Positions 44,431 through 57,200 of a stretch of DNA of 64,000 nt are shown piece by piece. Source of the DNA: Allomyces arbusculus (lineage: Eukaryota > Blastocladiomycota > Blastocladiomycetes > Blastocladiales > Blastocladiaceae); contig JADHYV010000057.1 in NCBI GenBank assembly GCA_027604705.1, positions 1 through 64,000 on the forward strand, read 5' to 3'. Position 1 is the first letter of the stretch. Each line of letters starts with the position of its first letter. The notes beneath the pieces are model-generated. The model was not told the DNA's origin. It searched no databases and saw only the letters and a list, made by a program, of their open reading frames with translations. Both the position numbers and the translations under genes were made by a program.

Positions 44431-47090
44431 TGGCGAGGCTTGCGCGTGCCAATGGAGAATGCGGGAGACGCGAGCGGATGGTTGGTGCGACTTGCTCGAC
44501 AGGGACACACCGGCGCGCGCTCGAACTTATAGGTGCCGCGACAGCGAGGACGTGTGCGCCGAGGCCATCGTGCAGGCGCGTGGAGCAGGCAGCGCGACAC
44601 AGCGAGTCGAGGAATTGGTCGGCGCGACGCGTCGAGGAGCCGGCCGCTGCACGACAACGTCGAGCGCGACAGCGACCCATCGGCCCGACAACTTGGACGC
44701 GGCAGAGGTGGTCATGGACGTGGAATCGAATTGAATCGGCCGAGGTGTGGTGGTCTGCGCGCGCGTCGTGCGCGGCACCGGGCGTTGGTGCAGCCGAATC
44801 GCTCCCATACCGCCTGCGCAGCGCGCCATCGGGCAAGGAGTCGGGTGGAGCTTGAGCTAGGCTGTTCGCGCCAACGCTTGTGACGGTGTCCACCGGGGGC
44901 CCGCCCCACCATCCGGCCGCGGGGAAACCCATTTTTTTCCGGCTTTAGTATTCCTGCTCTCGTAAGCGTGCTGCTGAATGAGAATCCCGATTCGCGGCCA
45001 TGCCCCTGTGCGCATCGTGCCAAATCAGAGTCCGAGATTCGGAAACGGGCCAGTTCGCACGGACCACTGAGCGTTGAGATTGCGGCAAACGAGCACTGGG
45101 CAGCAGGCGATGACGACAGGCGAAAGAAAGCAGCGCTCGGCAATAATGTAATGTGCAGTCTGGCGCAACTATGGTACCCAGCAAGTGCGGCAATTCGAGA
45201 GACGGCACGCTGCCAGCGGCAAGTGCGCGGCGACATATGGCCCATATATTTCAGAACCATCCACGCAGATCGAGTGCGCATTCACGGGAATACTCACCCA
45301 CCTGCGGGGCGTTTCCCCCGTACGCTCCAAACAGCTCGAGGGACGCGACCAGCCAGAGCGAGATCGGCGGCAGGGCCGGGAGCGGCGGCGCAGCTAATTC
45401 GCGGACGAGCCAACGTCCATAGTGCCCTCGGGCCCCATGTTGAGGATCGCAGTCAGGTCATGGCGGGACACGGGCCAACATGCAAGTGCAACGAAAGAAA
45501 GAGATCGCCGACTGGAGAATCAATGGGTCCGTCGTTGCGCCATGACCGTCGTTGCGACATGACTACCAGCGCGCACGAACACTCGCGAACCCCTAAACCA
45601 AAACCAAGTGCCGTCATCGACACATGCAGCGGGACCAGCGTCGGCACCACCGCCGTGAGGACGAGCAGCCGTGGCGCGCGCACTCTGAAGCCATCGAGCA
45701 AATGGAATCTGCGAGCAAACGAATCATACTCGCCGAGCCGGCTGTCATCCTGTTGATCAAGGGACACGTCGTCGAACTTGACGTCGCCGCGCCGCCACAC
45801 GCACAGGGCGCGAGTGAGCAGGACGTGCTCGACGACCAGCAAGCATCATCCATCGGAACTACCCTTCTACAGGTCCTTGTGGCCGCAAGTCGACGATCGA
45901 CACGTTTGTGGCCGCGACGGTCCCGCTCGTGACCGGAAAACGAATTGACGGTACCGATCGAGCACAAGCACGCTTCTTGCCGTGGAAAACTTGCGGACGA
46001 GCGGCAGCAGAAAAAGACGAGCTTGACCCGAACCCATTCGTCGACGGCCGCGAAAAGCTGGCGTTGGCCGCTGTGTGCACGGGAGCCGACGTGGCCGACT
46101 GCCAGAGCGCATCATCCATGGTAAACCGTGTTCCACGGCGATCGCTTCAGCAGCGATTCGATGACCGGTGTGCCGAGAAGCGCGTGGTCGGTTCTCGGAA
46201 GAAAAGCTGTCGCGGCAGCAACTGGCGAGACGGCGCGCTTAAAGACTGGGTGCGCGCTCATGATTGGGCGCACTTAGTTGCTGGGAGTGTGCTTGCGTGC
46301 TGGAGCATGTGCTTGACGTACTTGCCGAGCGTCAGTACGGGCATTTTCGGCGACGTTGTCGCCTGCTCACCGGTTAAGGAGATCGTGCTGGAGTAACACG
46401 TGCGTTTGACGTGGCTTGGAAGCAGAGGCGCGCCGTGCTGGCCAGCAGGGATTCCCACAAGCTCGGATTCGGATGTGCAGTCCTGGCTAGCGGATCTTGC
46501 CAGAAGCGGTGGAGTCGGCATCGTAGCGATCGCGACCGGCGCGGCGCTTGCGCTGCTCATGGCCGGCCGTGTGCTGGGGAGCGACGAAGGAATCATGGAG
46601 ATCAGCTCCAGCATCGTGCCATCGTGGTGACGAGCGAGCCGTGGTGGTTCTGAACGATGAGCCAGGGCGCAGCGTTCGCTCCGGCCCTCGAGGTGGAGTG
46701 GAGTGGAGCTGGTCGCGCGCGATGCGTTGTTTCTCCCACTTCGCTGATCGGCTCCACATACTGGTGCTGCGCAACACGGAGTCGGGACAGCCGCGCGCCG
46801 TGGCCCCGCGTGCCAACCTCGCAACGACAACGGTGCAAAGAAGTTGGTCTCTGGCCGCAATCATTTCTGACTCCGGTTGGCATCGGCAAGACCTGGACCC
46901 ACACGCACGCGCAAACAACTAACTCCAATTTCATTTGAACTTTGATGATTTAACATTGATGCGAAAAAAGGGAAACCAATTCTCGGTGGCGACGGACAGC
47001 TCGTGCTCGAACCGACCGACCCACCGTGACGCGCGTGCGTGTGTGGGCGCGGACGTAGGTACTCGCCCTTGAGAGCGGCAGCACCAGGGT
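44431..47090. other. Long intergenic region, no confident gene
   Basis: About 2.7 kb. The plus-strand frame 45908-46396 (162 codons; includes TVPLVTGKRIDGTD and AHLVAGSVLACWSMCLTYLP) and a hydrophobic stretch GGVGIVAIATGAALALLMAG near 46510-46570 could be parts of a gene. I find no splice scheme or family that joins them. Confidence 0.35.
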
Positions 47091-48043
47091 TTACTTGACC
47101 TTGCGCTCGGCAAACTCGCGCGTCATATCGCGCATCTTGTCGAGCGGCGCCGTCATCATGCCGACAAGCGCCTCGAGCCCGGGCTGCGTGGGCGCGTCTG
47201 GGTGCGGCCGCGTCGGGACCATGGCCTTGATGCCTATCCTGGGGGGTGAGACACGGCCCTCAATCACGCGCTGCATCACACCCCACGCGTACCATCAAAC
47301 TGCTTCCCAATCTCAATCAACCGGTCGCGACCGATCCGGTCACGCAGCATCGGCAACTCGTCGCTCTCCTCCTCGGCCATATGCGACTCCAAATCGGCCA
47401 TGATCCGCTGCAACCGCGGCGTGAACTCCGGGTCGGTCACGTCCATCTTGTCGAGCTCGTAGGCCGCGCGCTTCACCTCCAGCTGGTCGCCAATCAACTT
47501 GTCGACGACCGTGTCCCCCATCAGCGCGCGAACCTCGGGGTAGACGACGAGTTCCTCGGCGACCGAGTGCACGGCCACTTCGCGAATCAGCTCGTTGGCG
47601 ATACGGCGGCGCTCGGGCACGTCGGCGCCCGCGGCCTGGTACCGCGACCACAGGTCCTTGACCGACGCGTGGTCGGCGCGAATCAGGTCGTCGATCGGAC
47701 GGTCGCGCGCGTTGTCCTTGGTGATGTGCGAGGCCGCGGTCGCGGTCGCCTTGGCCGCGGTCTCGGACGCCTTGGTCGCGGCGGCCGTTGCGTTGGTCTT
47801 GACTGAAGTCGCGGCCGCAGTCGCCTTGTTCTTGGCGGAGGCTGCGGTCTCCTTGGCCTTGGCCGCGGTCTCCTTGGCCGCGCTGGCCGCATTCTCTTTG
47901 GCTGCGTTCGCGGTCTCCTTGGCCGCGGCCACGGTCGTCTTGGTCGCGGTGCTGGAGGCCGCGCGCGCCGCGAAGAGGGCGGAGAGACGCGGTGCGGTGG
48001 CGATGCGCGACGCGCGCGTGGCAAGGTGGCGGGCCGCGAGCAT
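47091..48043 (-). CDS. Mitochondrial-type hemerythrin (HHE) domain protein with LEA-like Ala/Lys segment
   Basis: Exons (minus) 48043-47293 and 47233-47091; 297 residues. The N-terminus MLAARHLATRASRIATAPRL is Arg-rich and without acids, like a mitochondrial presequence. Residues about 35-110 repeat AAKETA, AKETAASAKNK and SVKTNATAAATK, an amphipathic Ala/Lys/Glu/Thr helix like group 3 LEA proteins. The HHE cation-binding domain follows: DLIRADHASVKDLW, AVHSVAEELVVYPEV, LESHMAEEESDELPML, giving the expected His/Glu ligands for a di-iron site. Such proteins bind oxygen, nitric oxide or iron, but the exact activity cannot be read. The second exon supplies AMVPTRPHPDAPTQPGLEAL and a basic end. 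The intron acceptor GATAG avoids an in-frame stop that the nearer CAG would give. Confidence 0.85.
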
Positions 48044-49032
48044 GGTGGCGGACGATGGGGTCGGTCGCGGTGGGGGTAGGTTCGTTGCGTGCGGTTCAGT
48101 GGTCTCGCCGCGGGGTTGGGGGAGAGAGAGGGAGAGCGAGGACGAGAGCGGCGCGGTGATAAAGCGAGGAGCGCGGTCGCAGCGCGTCGTGCACCAGCGT
48201 CCCAGCGGCGACCCGCCGCGCCCGCTGGATCGAGGGCCGCGCGCCGCGCTCGTCGGGCCGCACCGCCGCGTCGATGCAAAGCACCTGAGCCGTTTGCATC
48301 GGCCGGCGCACCGATGCAAAGCGCCGCGCGCTGCTCGTGAGACGACGCTCGGCCGCGTGGTGTGCGCTCGGGGTGTGAGATCGAGGGTGCGAGACGCGTG
48401 CGCGCCCGTGCCGGCGCTCGGGCTCGGCGGCAGGCAGGCACTTGCGCGCCCCCACCGCACGTCACGCGCGCCTGCGCCCCAGCGCCGCCCGCGCCGCACT
48501 GCCAGCAGCAACCGCCTGCCCGCGCACCAACGCGTCCCCCAATCCACCGCCAGCGCAGCGCCGGCCTGCTGCCGACGCGCGGCTCGCACGACGCCGCCCC
48601 TGCACGCCGCATCGGCACCAACACTGGCTGCAAACCCCCCCCCTGGGCCCCAGCGGCGCCGCGCCTCCCCCTGCTCGACCGGCAATTCCCCGCGGAAATG
48701 CCTCGATCGCACCCATGTCCCCTCACAAGGAGGCGGGCCATGTGCTCCGCCAGGCAACTGTCATGAGAACAATGAAACGTCACGATGGACCGGCCGCGCG
48801 CTTGCCCAAAAGCGAGTCGCGCGCGGCAGGATGGGGGCTGAGTGTGCAAGCTCACAACCGCGCGGCGATGCGACGGCCGACGTCATCCCCCACGCCGCGC
48901 GGATTGACGGCGAGCAACCCGCCTGGGGTCGATATGGGGGCACATCCGCCCGTGCACCTGCTTCATGTCCTCTCCATGGTTTCGTCAGTCCATCGCATCG
49001 ACAAGTGACCGCCGCAACTGGATTAATATAAG
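48044..49032. other. Divergent promoter region, very GC-rich
   Basis: Nearly 1 kb between the HHE gene and the MSP gene. Long open frames on both strands result from GC richness. Direct repeats of GATGCAAA occur at 48276 and 48313, and CGGCC-rich tracts are frequent. Confidence 0.45.
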
Positions 49033-49905
49033 ATGGCGGCGACCACCTACCCGGCCCGCCCAACGCATCGACCGTATCACGAACGCGCTCGCCCTGACAT
49101 GCACACGACACCACTCCAGCACCTCGAGTCCAGCCGCACGTCGCTCGCGTGGATCGACGCCCCCGCCGACGCGGCCACGCCGCGGATCCAGCGCGTCACG
49201 CTCACGAATCCGTCCCTGTCCGCAACCGTCCTGTTCAAGTTCAAGACGACCGCGCCCATGCATTTCCGCGTGCGTCCCGCGTCGGGCGTGCTTGCTCCGC
49301 TCGCGTCAGTCACGGTGGGGGTCCAGTGGAGTGGGGCCGCGCCGATGCGCACGCATGAGAGCGTGCTCGTGCAGACGATGGTGGTTGCCAACGGCCAGGA
49401 CGTCGCCGCGCACCAAGTGTCGCAGCAGGTGCGTTCGCTGTGAATTGATTAACCGAAATCAGGATCCATTGCTGACCTGAAACGTGCGCACGTGTAGTTC
49501 CGCTCTGCTCCGCGCGACGCCATTGCCAACTTGATCCTGCCCTGCAAGTCGTCGGCCTTGCCCGCGCGCGTCGCCGCGCTCCGTGCCCCCATCCGCACCC
49601 CCGCACCAGCACCAACGGTTCTCCTGCCCAACAAGGACCCCGTCCCGGTCCCATCATCATGGCTCGCGCCGCTCCTCGTCGTCACCTACCAGCAATGGCT
49701 CGCGCGCCTGCTCGTCATGACGACGCTCGTCGCTCTCTTTGGCCCGTGGTCCCGCGCACTCCAAGCGGCGGTCTGGGCCCTCGTCAACGATTCGGCCGGC
49801 GCGGTCGCCGCACGCGTGCCCGTGCGCAAGTGGGTGCGCGACCGGTTGGTCGGTGCGCCGGCGTGGCAGGTGGGGAACGGCGGCGCAATGGTCGCGGTGC
49901 ATTGA
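49033..49905 (+). CDS. MSP/VAP-domain membrane protein
   Basis: Exons 49033-49428 and 49498-49905; 267 residues. Residues about 40-150 form a major-sperm-protein domain: RVTLTNPSLSATVLFKFKTT, APMHFRVRPASGVLAP, SVTVGVQWSG, then after the intron FRSAPRDAIANLILP. VAP proteins use this fold in the ER membrane to bind FFAT motifs of lipid-transfer proteins. After a Pro-rich linker a hydrophobic segment (WLARLLVMTTLVALFGPW) could be the membrane anchor. It is not at the extreme C-terminus as in VAPs, and no coiled coil precedes it. It is thus an MSP-domain protein related to, but not a standard, VAP. TTAATATAAG lies directly before the ATG. Confidence 0.75.
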
Positions 49906-50536
49906 CAAGGGCGGGATCACGTCGAGCGAGGGAATGCCGGCGATGTCGGGGAAATGGGCAACACAAGTGCGGCGTCTCATGATGGAGTCGTGCCTTCCGG
50001 AGTGAACCGCGACGTCGTTCCGCTTCGTGCCGTGTTTGGCTAGGCGTGACTGGCCGACGAACTCGCGAGCAGGCGGACCAGACCGGAGGGCGCCTTGGAC
50101 GAGTCGACCGGGACGGCGAGAGGCGGGCTGCTGGCAGAGTAGCCTGGCTTCATGTACATAAATTATTGACGGGAGTGGCAAGTGGAAAATGAATCTGTTT
50201 GGTGCATGGAATTTGCTGCTTGTTTGGTGGTGCACCCCGCTGTTCTTCGGCCACGGGACACGTTCGAGGTCAAAATCGAACCTCGGGCCTCCCGGCACGC
50301 TGACTCGGCGCTGACGGGCGGCTGACCAAAAAATGAGAGGGAAGTCACGATGATGTCAAGTCACATGGCGAGCCGACGCGCTCGCTTCGACCGGGAAAAG
50401 AAAGATCACTTCGTGTTTCTGGCCCTTGTCTTGCTCGCGTCCATCCCTCCTCCTGCGCGCCCACCTCAAATCCGGCCCCCCGCCCCCGCTCTTCCTCCCT
50501 TGGCCGCTTGCACCCTGCTCAACAACCTCAATCAAC
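49906..50536. other. Intergenic, no supported gene
   Basis: Upstream region of the thiolase gene; a pyrimidine-rich tract precedes the ATG (50440-50510). No gene recognised. Confidence 0.4.
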
Positions 50537-51909
50537 ATGGCGTCGCGCATCCCCAACGTCTTCATCGTCGCTGCGTAAGTGTCGCCTGCTCCACGGTCCA
50601 GCGCCGACGCGCTCAACCCGAATTCCGCCCTGTCCCGACATAAACGCTGACCTGGCTTGCCCCGCACTCCAGCAAGCGCACGCCGTTTGGCGCCTTTGGC
50701 GGCAAGCTCAAGGACCTGACGGCCAACGAGCTCGGCGGGCTCGCGTCCAAGGCCGCGCTCGACACGCTGCCGGAGGGCACGCCCGTCGACTCGGTTATTT
50801 TCGGTAATGTGTCGCAGACAAGCGTACGTCGTTTCTCGCTCTCTCCCTGAGAAGCTTTGGCAAGTTATGGTCGCTCATTGTGCTCTGCATCAATTCTTTA
50901 GAACGACGCGGCCTACCTCGCGCGCCACGTCGGCCACCGCGCGGGCCTGCCCGTGCACGTCCCCGCGCTGACCATCAACCGTCTCTGCGGATCCGGGTTC
51001 CAAGCGGTCATCAACGCGGCGCACGAAATCAAGCTCGGCGAGGCGCAGATCGTGCTCGCGGGCGGGTCGGAATCCATGTCGCAGGCGCCCTACGCTTTGC
51101 GCAACCTGCGGTGGGGCACGCGGTACGGCGTCGACTTGAAGGGCGAGGACACGCTGGCCGCCGCCTTGGTCGACCGGTTCCCGACCACGACGCCCATGGG
51201 GATCACCGCCGAGAACTTGGCCTCGCAGTACAAGCTCACGCGCCAGGACTGTGACGAGTACGCATTGTCGTCGCAGCACCGGTGGGCGAACGCGCACCAA
51301 GCCGGACTGTTTGACGCGGAGATTGCGCCAGTCGAAGTGAAGGCGCGCAAGGGCGTCGAGAAGGTCACGCATGACGAGCATCCGCGGCCGGCGACGACCA
51401 TCGAGCAGTTGGCCAAGTTGCCGTCGGTGTTTATTCCGAAGACGGGCACCGTCACGGCCGGGAACGCGTCGGGGATTTCTGACGGCGCCGCCGCGCTCGT
51501 GGTTGCCGGCGAGGACGCCGTCAAGCAGCACGGCCTGACGCCGCTCGTGCGCGTCGTCTCGTACCACGTCGTCGGTGTGGAGCCCACGATCATGGGCATT
51601 GGCCCCGTCGAGGCCATCAAGGGCGCGCTCGCCAAGGCCAACTTGTCGCTCAAGGACATGGACTTGGTCGAGGTCAACGAGGCGTTTGCCGCGCAATACC
51701 TGGCCGTCGAGAAGGAGTTGGGGCTCGACCGCAGCAAGACGAACACGGCCGGTGGCGCGATCGCGCTCGGCCACCCGCTCGCCGCGTCGGGCGCGCGCAT
51801 CTTGGCGCACCTCGCGCACCGTCTGCAGGCGACCAAGGGCAAGTACGCGGTCGGGTCGGCGTGCATTGGTGGTGGTCAGGGTATCGCCGTCGTCCTCGAG
51901 CGCGTCTAA
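50537..51909 (+). CDS. 3-ketoacyl-CoA / acetyl-CoA acyltransferase, ACAA2 type
   Basis: Exons 50537-50574, 50673-50823, 50902-51909; 398 residues. It cleaves 3-ketoacyl-CoA with CoA to acetyl-CoA and a shortened acyl-CoA, or runs the reverse condensation. Landmarks: VFIVAAKRTPFGAFGGKLKD, ALTINRLCGSGFQAV (nucleophile Cys, about 92), GGSESMSQAPYALRN, DLVEVNEAFAAQYLAVE, GGAIALGHPLAASGARI (His) and GSACIGGGQGIAVV (second Cys). The wording is very near animal mitochondrial ACAA2, where an uncleaved N-terminus targets the protein. Here too no long presequence is seen, so mitochondrial location is inferred; there is no PTS1 (ends LERV). The first intron has the canonical donor GTAAGT. Confidence 0.93.
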
Positions 51910-54277
51910 AAGGTCGATGCGGTGTCGTGTATGATCGGATTAGGACCGGGTCGGGTCGGGGCCTGGCGCGCAGGCGCGTGGCAATATTTTGTATAGACTT
52001 GTTGGGTCTTGATTCCGAAAGGTAGTTTGGAAAAAACACAAGGTGGAGAAATGAGCGCGGCACATTGGATCTGTCGGCAGTCCAAGTTCAGGGAGCAGCG
52101 GCTCCGACCGGTGCCAGGATGCTCAAGAAAGTGAGCAGGATGACACACTAAACAAACGCCGCTTGAATGTGACAAAGAGACACGAACAGAGCCGCTCCAC
52201 ATCCGCCCCACATTCGCCCCACAACTGCACAACAGCAATACCAGTTGCGGATACTGGCCTCTTAGTTGTCCACGGTTGTTGAGAATGACAAACCTTGGTT
52301 CTGGAGCAGGCCTCACGATAACTAGGGGCGGCCACCCACAAGCGTTTGCCTATCGCCTGTTGGCCAACTGGCAGGAAGCCTCTCAAGCGGACTCATTGCA
52401 TTGAATGTAAATCGACACACCAATGGGCTGTCGGTATTGTTCGCCCGAGTGACGTGAGAGGCCGTCCTGGTTGCGTCCTGAACGACTTTGCAGCGATTGC
52501 TTGTCACGTCCCACTTTGCTCTAGAGTCTAGACTATCCCATTCGTCGGTGTCCCTGCTGCCGACAAGGACAGCAAGGCGGTGCAAAAACATCAACGCAGC
52601 AACTGGCCACCCTTGATCATTGCCGACACTAAGGTCAGCATTGTCGAAACAGTCAGCAGTATTGAGGGCACTTCCGTCCAGTACAACAGACCACCAGCAC
52701 TGTGTGTGGGCGACCCGCTGCCGCTTCACGTATCGGCCAAGTTGTTTTGGCCACCTGTCATGAAGCGGCCCGCACGAGGACAACGAAATAACGGGACGCT
52801 ATCACGACACGAACCGCAACTTGGTGGCGCGTACATGCGCGTTGTTTCCACACCTCACAGCAATGGCAAGACAAGACTGGCAAATTATGGAGATGAATGC
52901 CTCCACTTCCTCCAGGAGGCTCAACTGATGAAGAATCTGTCCGCCTTGCACTGTCAAATTCCCTGGAAGGCATGGTGGCACACCTATATTCGATATCGCA
53001 ACTCCACGAGCTCCTCCTCAACAATGGGGGAAGCGTCTCGACGCGTCTCTGCAAGTACTGCGCATTATCACCTCCAGCTAAACTGGCACTGCCCTTTGGC
53101 TCCTTGCTCCTTCTTTGCAAGTGCTCGTCCTGTCGGGTAGCACTGTATCGTCACCAGGTCATTCCTTTGTCCCCGATCCGTTTAGGTAAGCTTGACGCAA
53201 TTTGCGACACCTTGAGGCTCCTCCCGACTTGTTGCCATGTATGATGGCCCAGACCGCGACAGCCACCTTGCCGGAATAGTGACGCTTCATCCTGGATCCG
53301 CCACGCTGCTCACGTCGCGCTCAACGCTCCAGTCCTTCACGATGCCGCGACTCAGCAGTGGGCGATGTGGCAGTGTGGCACGCCCAAGAATCACACGCAG
53401 CATCAGTCGACCAAGACCCACGCACGCCTCTACTGGAGATGGTGAAATTTTTTTGACGGTTTTTGAAGCATCAGACAACCTCTGCGCCACAATTCAGCAC
53501 CCGGCCAGATCTCAGCACCCGGTTAGAGCTCAGCACCAGCACCACTCACAGCAGCATCAACACCCAGGACCGGACCACTAACACCGGACAATGAATCCAC
53601 CACGACGACAACCAATTCCATACGCAAAAGCAACGTCGACTCGATTGCCCCGAGAATTCTCGACTAACTCCCGCAAGTTGCCTTGTGCCAAGAGATCTCG
53701 ACTTTTTGACTTGTTTTGAGTCAAACGTCGGGTCATAAAGGGTTAAGGTCGTCCAAGTGCGCCTGCTTGGCTGCTGATACTCTTGCTGACCAAAACAATG
53801 CCGACGGGATCGCAGGATGGGAGTAATTTACACGAAACGAAATGAGGCCGAAGTGACAGAACAGCATGCTTGGGCCTGTCGTTAAGCTGATGCAACGAAT
53901 TGTCACAGCAGACAGCAAGGCAGCATGAAGACATGTAGACAGACACTCGTTTCTCGACAGCTGTTTTAATAATGACTGCGGTAAGCACACACTGTGATCT
54001 CGGAGACAGAGAACGACACCGTCGCTGTTTGAGTTGAAGTATCAGATTCAACGCCATGACGCGAGGACACGAGCATAATCGCGAACATTATATATATCTA
54101 TTAAGCAACAGCTGCTCATGCGCGACAATCAAGACCGAATGGAAAAGTGGACGCAAAAACAAGACACGCAACACACCACTGCCCAACAATGAAAAGCAAA
54201 GGCACAAAAGCGGAACCACAAAACTTGCATGGCGCCGCCACGCGACAGCCCCCCAGGCCACCACAAATACGACGGCC
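51910..54277. other. Long intergenic region, no confident gene
   Basis: About 2.4 kb with lower GC than its neighbours. A plus-strand stretch near 52900-53230 (LEGMVAHLYSISQLHELLLN, GKLDAICDTLRLLPTC) has leucine-rich character and might be another LRR remnant, but I cannot align it to the family with confidence. Confidence 0.35.
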
Positions 54278-57200
54278 TTAGACGTGAATCGCCTTGCGCT
54301 TGAGCGGCCACTTGGTGCGCACCCACGTGTTGACTGACCCGAGAATCGCAAAGCGCTCGACGAGCAGGCACAGCACAACGTTCGATGCTGCGTACGCCCA
54401 CAGTTGCCAGCGGAACCACTGCGGCATCAAATTGTGCCCAAGAATCGAGTTGTAGGCGTCCATCTTCCACGTTGGCGTAGGGTAACCGAGCGACTCGAGC
54501 ACTGACGGCGACCCGCAGTTGATACGGAACATGCACGTGAACGCGTTCGGGCCCGTGAGAATAATGACCGAAATGGTCGACATCAGGCCCAAGTAGACGA
54601 CGACGTAGACGTAGTTGGAGAACCACGACCGGCGGAAGAGATGGCCGTAGTTGTAGACGGCGGCGTTGTTGATGAATTGCGGCACGACAATCGAGGCAAT
54701 GATCGTCGACTCGTAGTTGTCGCCAAGGAGCCACCACTTGCCGGCGTCGATCGACGACGCGTCGAATTCGTTGCACAGGAACCACGACTGCTGGAAGAGC
54801 ATGTAGATGCCGCAGAACAGGAACGTCCAGTTGATGGCCGTGTGCGTCAGAATCGAAATCACGGTCTGGGGGCCCAGGAGCTGCGCGGTCGGACGGCGCG
54901 GCTCGAGGTGCGAAAGAGCCTTGGCTTGCGTCAATGCGTAGATGCTCGACACCACAATGACACCGTCGATCCTAGAGTGAAGAGGACAAGGTGTGGTGAG
55001 CGAAAGTGACGGGCAAAACACGTTGCGGATATCGCAGTTGCATACATGATCCAGATGTTTTGAGGCAGCACCACACTGAAGTAATACATCGTAAGGGCTT
55101 GAGCGGACATCGTCATGCCGTACATGCTATTGGAGGGCGCCGGAGGAGAGTAGTAGGTCAGAAGCGGTTATTGCAAACGTGGTCGTCGATTGCAAACGTA
55201 AACGTACACAAGGAACTTGAACCCAGCAAAACTCGACGCGAGCGCGGCACGACCCTCGGCGACAAGGTTCACGCACGACTGCACCGACTTGGTCTTGGAC
55301 GAAAAGGGCGCGACAATCGACGCCTCGGCCTCGGACAGCGCGATCCCGACGTGCGCCGCGTTCAGGGCGCCGCAGTCGTTGCCACCGTCACCGCACATGG
55401 CGACAATCAGACCGGCGTCCATGTGGCGCTTGACGACATCAATCTTCTGCTCGGGTGCCATACGACCCCACACGCGGAACGCCAGCAGGTACTTGTCGGC
55501 GAGCCCCGTCTTGGACAGTTCGGCCCATGCGGCACCCGACGCGGCCAAGTCGAGGGCCTCGACGTTGCGGCGGTCAAAGAGCGCCTGCACGTCGTCAGCT
55601 GAGAGCTTGTCCTCGGAATCGACATCGCGCCAGACGAGCTGGCCGTCCTCCATGTCGGCGTAGACGCACCGCGCCGGCTTCTCGTACCCGTGACTCGGCG
55701 AGAGACCACACTCGCGCGCAATGTAGATACCCGTGAAGACATTGTCGCCTGTGATCATGACCGTGCGGCACAGACCGCGTTGCAGTTCCTCGATCGCGTC
55801 TTTGGTATCCGTCTTGAGCGTGTTGCGGAACACGACGAGCCCAACGAGCGTCAAATCGGACTCGACAATTTCGCGGTCAAGCACGGCAATCGCGTCGCGC
55901 GGCGTCGCGTTCGGCAGCGTCTTGGTGGCGAGTGCGAGCACGTACCCGCCACGCTTGGCATACCCGCGCGCGACCTGGTCGTACCAGGCCGGCACCGACG
56001 CGGGCGTGCACCGGTCGCGAATCTTCTCGTAGGACCCCTTGACGTAGGCGCGGTAGGCGCCATGCGTCGACGTCGCGTTCTTGACGTCCTCCACAACCAC
56101 GGCCATGGTCTGCCGCGAATGCACAAACTCATACCGCCGCACAATACGCGCGACTGTCTCGCCCGTGGGCGCGGCTACGTCGTCGCCCTCGAGCGCGCAC
56201 CCAGTGAACTCGAACATGGCCACGTCGACAGGGTTGCCGAGCAGCTGGCTCTCGTGCGCGGTCAGCGAGTGACTCGTCGCGAGCCCAATGCGCACGAGCG
56301 GGTCAAGCGTGGCGACATCGGCCTGCAGCGGCGCCTCCATGGCGACATTCTCGACCACATCGGGAACGCGCGCGGTCGCCGGCAAAAAGCCCCACATGTC
56401 GAGCCCCTCCTTGGTGAGCGTGCCCGTCTTGTCAAAGCAAAAGACTTGCGTCTTGCCTGACATGGTGATACGCGGCAAGTCAATGCAGAACACTTGGTGC
56501 TTCTTGACAAGCCGGTCGGCAGCGACCGACTGGCCCGCTACAAGGACAGCGGGCAGCAGCGGCGAAATGACCTCGGAAATGATAAAGAGCGCGTAGAACC
56601 ACGACGAGATCGAGTTGACTCCCATTTCGTAGAAGACGAGGCAGAAGCAGACGACACCCCACGCGAGCATGCACATGAGCACGACCTTGAGCTGCTCGTC
56701 AAAGACAAACTTGATGGGCTGCGGGTGCAGCATCTTCTGGATCAGTTGCCCGCGCGACGTATTGATGTTGGTCTTGAGCACAAGACCGTAGGCGCCCTCG
56801 TCGGCCTGCATGACCGAGGTGCCGGCGAGCAGCAGGTGCCGCTTGTGGTGCACCATCGACAGCGTCGCCTGGTCGTTGTCAGGCACGGCAAACTTGCGGA
56901 TCGGACGCGACTCGCCCGTCAGCGACGACTCGTCGAGCACCGCCTGGCCCTGGCACAGCACCAAGTCGACCGCGACCTTGCCGGGAACGAGCGCAACGAG
57001 GTCGCCGGGAACGAGATCGCCCGAGTCGACAATCGCCCACGCGCCGTTGCGCATCACCTTGACGGTCGTCGACATGGTCGCGAGCATGCGGATACGCTTG
57101 TGCGAAATGTACCGCACGCGCGTCTTGATCAGCGAGGCAATGAGAATGACGATCGTCAAGACGACGCCCATCTGCCAGTAGGCAAACCAGTACCAGACCC

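Noticed and set aside
47595-49031. 478-codon open frame on the plus strand
   Set aside because: It is the antisense shadow of the hemerythrin gene; the minus strand carries the presequence and HHE motifs, and GC richness removes stops.
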